Shown here: piece after piece, positions 5,717 to 7,400 of the stretch | Layout: each line of letters starts with the position of its first letter | Position numbering within the stretch: position 1 is the first letter of the stretch | Assembly (NCBI GenBank): GCA_018679695.1 | Contig: JAHHKH010000119.1 | Location: 1-7,400 of the forward strand | From: Maribacter sp. | Lineage (GTDB): Bacteria; Bacteroidota; Bacteroidia; Flavobacteriales; Flavobacteriaceae | DNA: 7,400 nucleotides | Direction of reading: 5' to 3' | Translations under genes and position numbers: made by a program | Notes under the pieces: generated by a model | The model's input: the letters and a program-made list of their open reading frames with translations, nothing else | Database searches by the model: none | Told to the model about the DNA's origin: nothing

Positions 5717-7400
5717 ATGAAAAGACTTTATCCTATTTTCTGTTTTTTAGTGGTATCTACCACAATATTAATGGGCCAATCTAACGAAAGACCTTCCCTT
5801 AAAGCTGGCCAAATTTTAGGGGATATGAAGATAGATGGACTTTTGGATGAGCCTGATTGGCGAAATGCGCAGATTTTAGATGATTTTCGCACTACGGAAC
5901 CCGTTGAAAAAGGAATACCATCCACGCAAACATTTGTTCGAGTAATTGCCAATGAAAAATCTGTTGTTATAGGAATCGATTGTAAAGACCCAAATCCAAA
6001 TGACATAGTTCGGTTCTCTAAAGTGAGGGATGCCGATATTTCAAGTGAAGACCATATAAAAGTAGTTCTGGACCCTTTTTTAGATGGTCAGTCCGGTTTT
6101 ATTTTTGCCGTAAATGCCTTCGCAGCTCGTTATGATGCATTGGTATCAAGACGCGGAGAATCAGAAAATGAGGATTGGGATGCCATATGGGAAGCGCGTA
6201 CCTCCATAAATGCAGATGGGTGGACCGTTGAGATTCGTATACCCATTCAAAGTATTTCTTTTAAAAAAGGGCTTACGAATTGGGGTTTTAATGTAGAACG
6301 AAGAATACAAAGAAACCAAGAAACCATACGATGGGCCAATGTGCAACGCGATCAGTGGTTCATTCAAACAAGCAGGGCGGGTCTACTGACTGATCTTCCA
6401 GAATTCAATTATGGACTTGGGCTGAATGTAAGGCCTTCGCTAGTTAGTAAGTTGAACAAAAACGGAGCTGGAGCAGCATCGAATTTCATAATGGAACCAA
6501 GTTTGGATATGAGTCAGCGTTTAAGTCCAAATGTATTGGCAACACTCACCGTAAATACCGATTTTGCAGAGACGGAGGTAGACACCCGACAAACGAATTT
6601 AACCCGATTTCCACTTTTTTTTCCCGAAAAACGGACGTTTTTTCTTGAGGGTTCCGATATTTTTGAATTCGGATTTGGGACGGGTAGCAGTACGGTACTT
6701 CCTTTTTTCAGTAGAAGAATTGGGCTTTTTGGGAACGGTGAAGTCCCTATTTTGGCAGGAGCCAAACTAAATGGCAGAATTGGTAAAACAGCTTTTGGTG
6801 GATTAGGAATTCGTACCAAATCATTTGATTCTAATGAGCAAACGTATGACGCTACCAATATGGGCGTAATGCGGGTAAGGCAAAATGTACTGCGGGAAAG
6901 CTCAGTGGGCTTTATTGCCTCTGTTGGTGATCCCTTGAATCGCAAAGGTAGTTGGATGTCCGGGGCAGATTTCACTTTTCAGACTACAAGGTTCAATGGG
7001 GATAAAAATTTTATCGCAGGAGCTTGGGCATTATATACCGATCGGGCAGATCTGATGGATGATAAGTCGGCCTTTGGTTTTAAAATTGACTACCCCAATG
7101 ACAAATGGGATTTAGCTATGGTTTACTCTCGAATAGGGGAACGATTTGATCCCTCCTTGGGGTTTGTTCCAAGAAAAGGCGTTCACTATATACGCCTAGG
7201 GGGCACCTTTGCCCCAAGACCTAAATGGCCCTGGGTACGACAAATGTTCAATCAGCTATTTGCAACCTACATAAGAAATCTTGATGGGGGTTGGCAATCG
7301 TATAATGTCTTTACAGCACCCATAAATTGGCGATTGGAAAGTGGTGATCGAATTGAAGCGAATGTAAGGCCGGCTGGGGAAAATATTCTTGTTCCCTTTG
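5717..7400 (+). CDS. DUF5916 family protein with CBM9-like domain, C-terminus cut by window
   Basis: An open frame runs from ATG 5717 to the right edge, giving 561 complete codons. Residues 1-20 (MKRLYPIFCFLVVSTTILMG) form a signal peptide, with cleavage probably near Gln21. Residues about 32-220 resemble a family 9 carbohydrate-binding module: KIDGLLDEPDW (38-48), VVLDPFLDGQSGF (116-128) and DGWTVEIRIPIQSISF (167-182). Then comes the DUF5916 hallmark, TVNTDFAETEVDTRQTNLTR (278-297) running into FFPEKRTFFLEGSDIF (301-316). The rest alternates polar and hydrophobic residues with many aromatics, compatible with an outer-membrane beta-barrel, though this is inferred. Family proteins are usually about 700-870 residues, so a substantial part is missing. 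Despite the binding-module name, no sugar has been shown by sequence alone. It lies 80 bases after the lipoprotein gene in the same direction, so the two may share a transcript. Confidence 0.9.
   Translation, partial: MKRLYPIFCFLVVSTTILMGQSNERPSLKAGQILGDMKIDGLLDEPDWRNAQILDDFRTTEPVEKGIPSTQTFVRVIANEKSVVIGIDCKDPNPNDIVRFSKVRDADISSEDHIKVVLDPFLDGQSGFIFAVNAFAARYDALVSRRGESENEDWDAIWEARTSINADGWTVEIRIPIQSISFKKGLTNWGFNVERRIQRNQETIRWANVQRDQWFIQTSRAGLLTDLPEFNYGLGLNVRPSLVSKLNKNGAGAASNFIMEPSLDMSQRLSPNVLATLTVNTDFAETEVDTRQTNLTRFPLFFPEKRTFFLEGSDIFEFGFGTGSSTVLPFFSRRIGLFGNGEVPILAGAKLNGRIGKTAFGGLGIRTKSFDSNEQTYDATNMGVMRVRQNVLRESSVGFIASVGDPLNRKGSWMSGADFTFQTTRFNGDKNFIAGAWALYTDRADLMDDKSAFGFKIDYPNDKWDLAMVYSRIGERFDPSLGFVPRKGVHYIRLGGTFAPRPKWPWVRQMFNQLFATYIRNLDGGWQSYNVFTAPINWRLESGDRIEANVRPAGENILVPF

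Noticed and set aside
4286..6975. Minus-strand open frames of 61-153 codons
   Set aside because: All are antisense to the beta-lactamase-family or DUF5916 genes, whose frames carry clear family motifs throughout.

Overview
The window looks like chromosomal DNA from a marine-type member of the Bacteroidota, most likely the Flavobacteriia. The reasons are the DnaK sequence, which has FDFGGGTHD and LSTDGDTHLGG in its ATPase domain; a DUF5916/CBM9-like outer-membrane-type protein, a family abundant in this phylum; A-rich leaders without clear Shine-Dalgarno sequences; and moderate-to-low GC. No mobile element, CRISPR array, rRNA or tRNA was recognised.

Layout. Positions 1-1841 (minus strand) hold dnaK, complete at its start and cut at the window edge just before its C-terminal tail. 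Positions 1842-2246 are a gap between divergent genes. Its dnaK-proximal part carries a sigma-54-like -24/-12 sequence and nested inverted repeats, the most interesting regulatory signal here. Positions 2247-3688 (plus strand) hold three tightly packed small genes, probably one operon: a soluble DUF4287+DUF5655 protein, a four-helix DUF4345 membrane protein and an unrecognised five-helix membrane protein. Positions 3689-4049 are a non-coding gap with a possible weak terminator and an AT-rich inverted repeat. Positions 4050-5636 encode a lipoprotein of the serine beta-lactamase/penicillin-binding-protein-like family. From 5717 to the right edge runs a secreted DUF5916 protein with an N-terminal CBM9-like domain, cut by the window end.

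How the genes may work together. DnaK is a housekeeping and heat-shock chaperone with no evident functional tie to its neighbours. The three-gene cluster is coupled by spacing, but its function is unknown. The last two genes lie in the same direction 80 bases apart and both encode exported envelope proteins, so co-expression is plausible but unproven. Overall this is a fairly ordinary core-genome region. I see no convincing new multi-gene system. The dnaK upstream region and the unnamed three-gene cluster are the places worth a second look.
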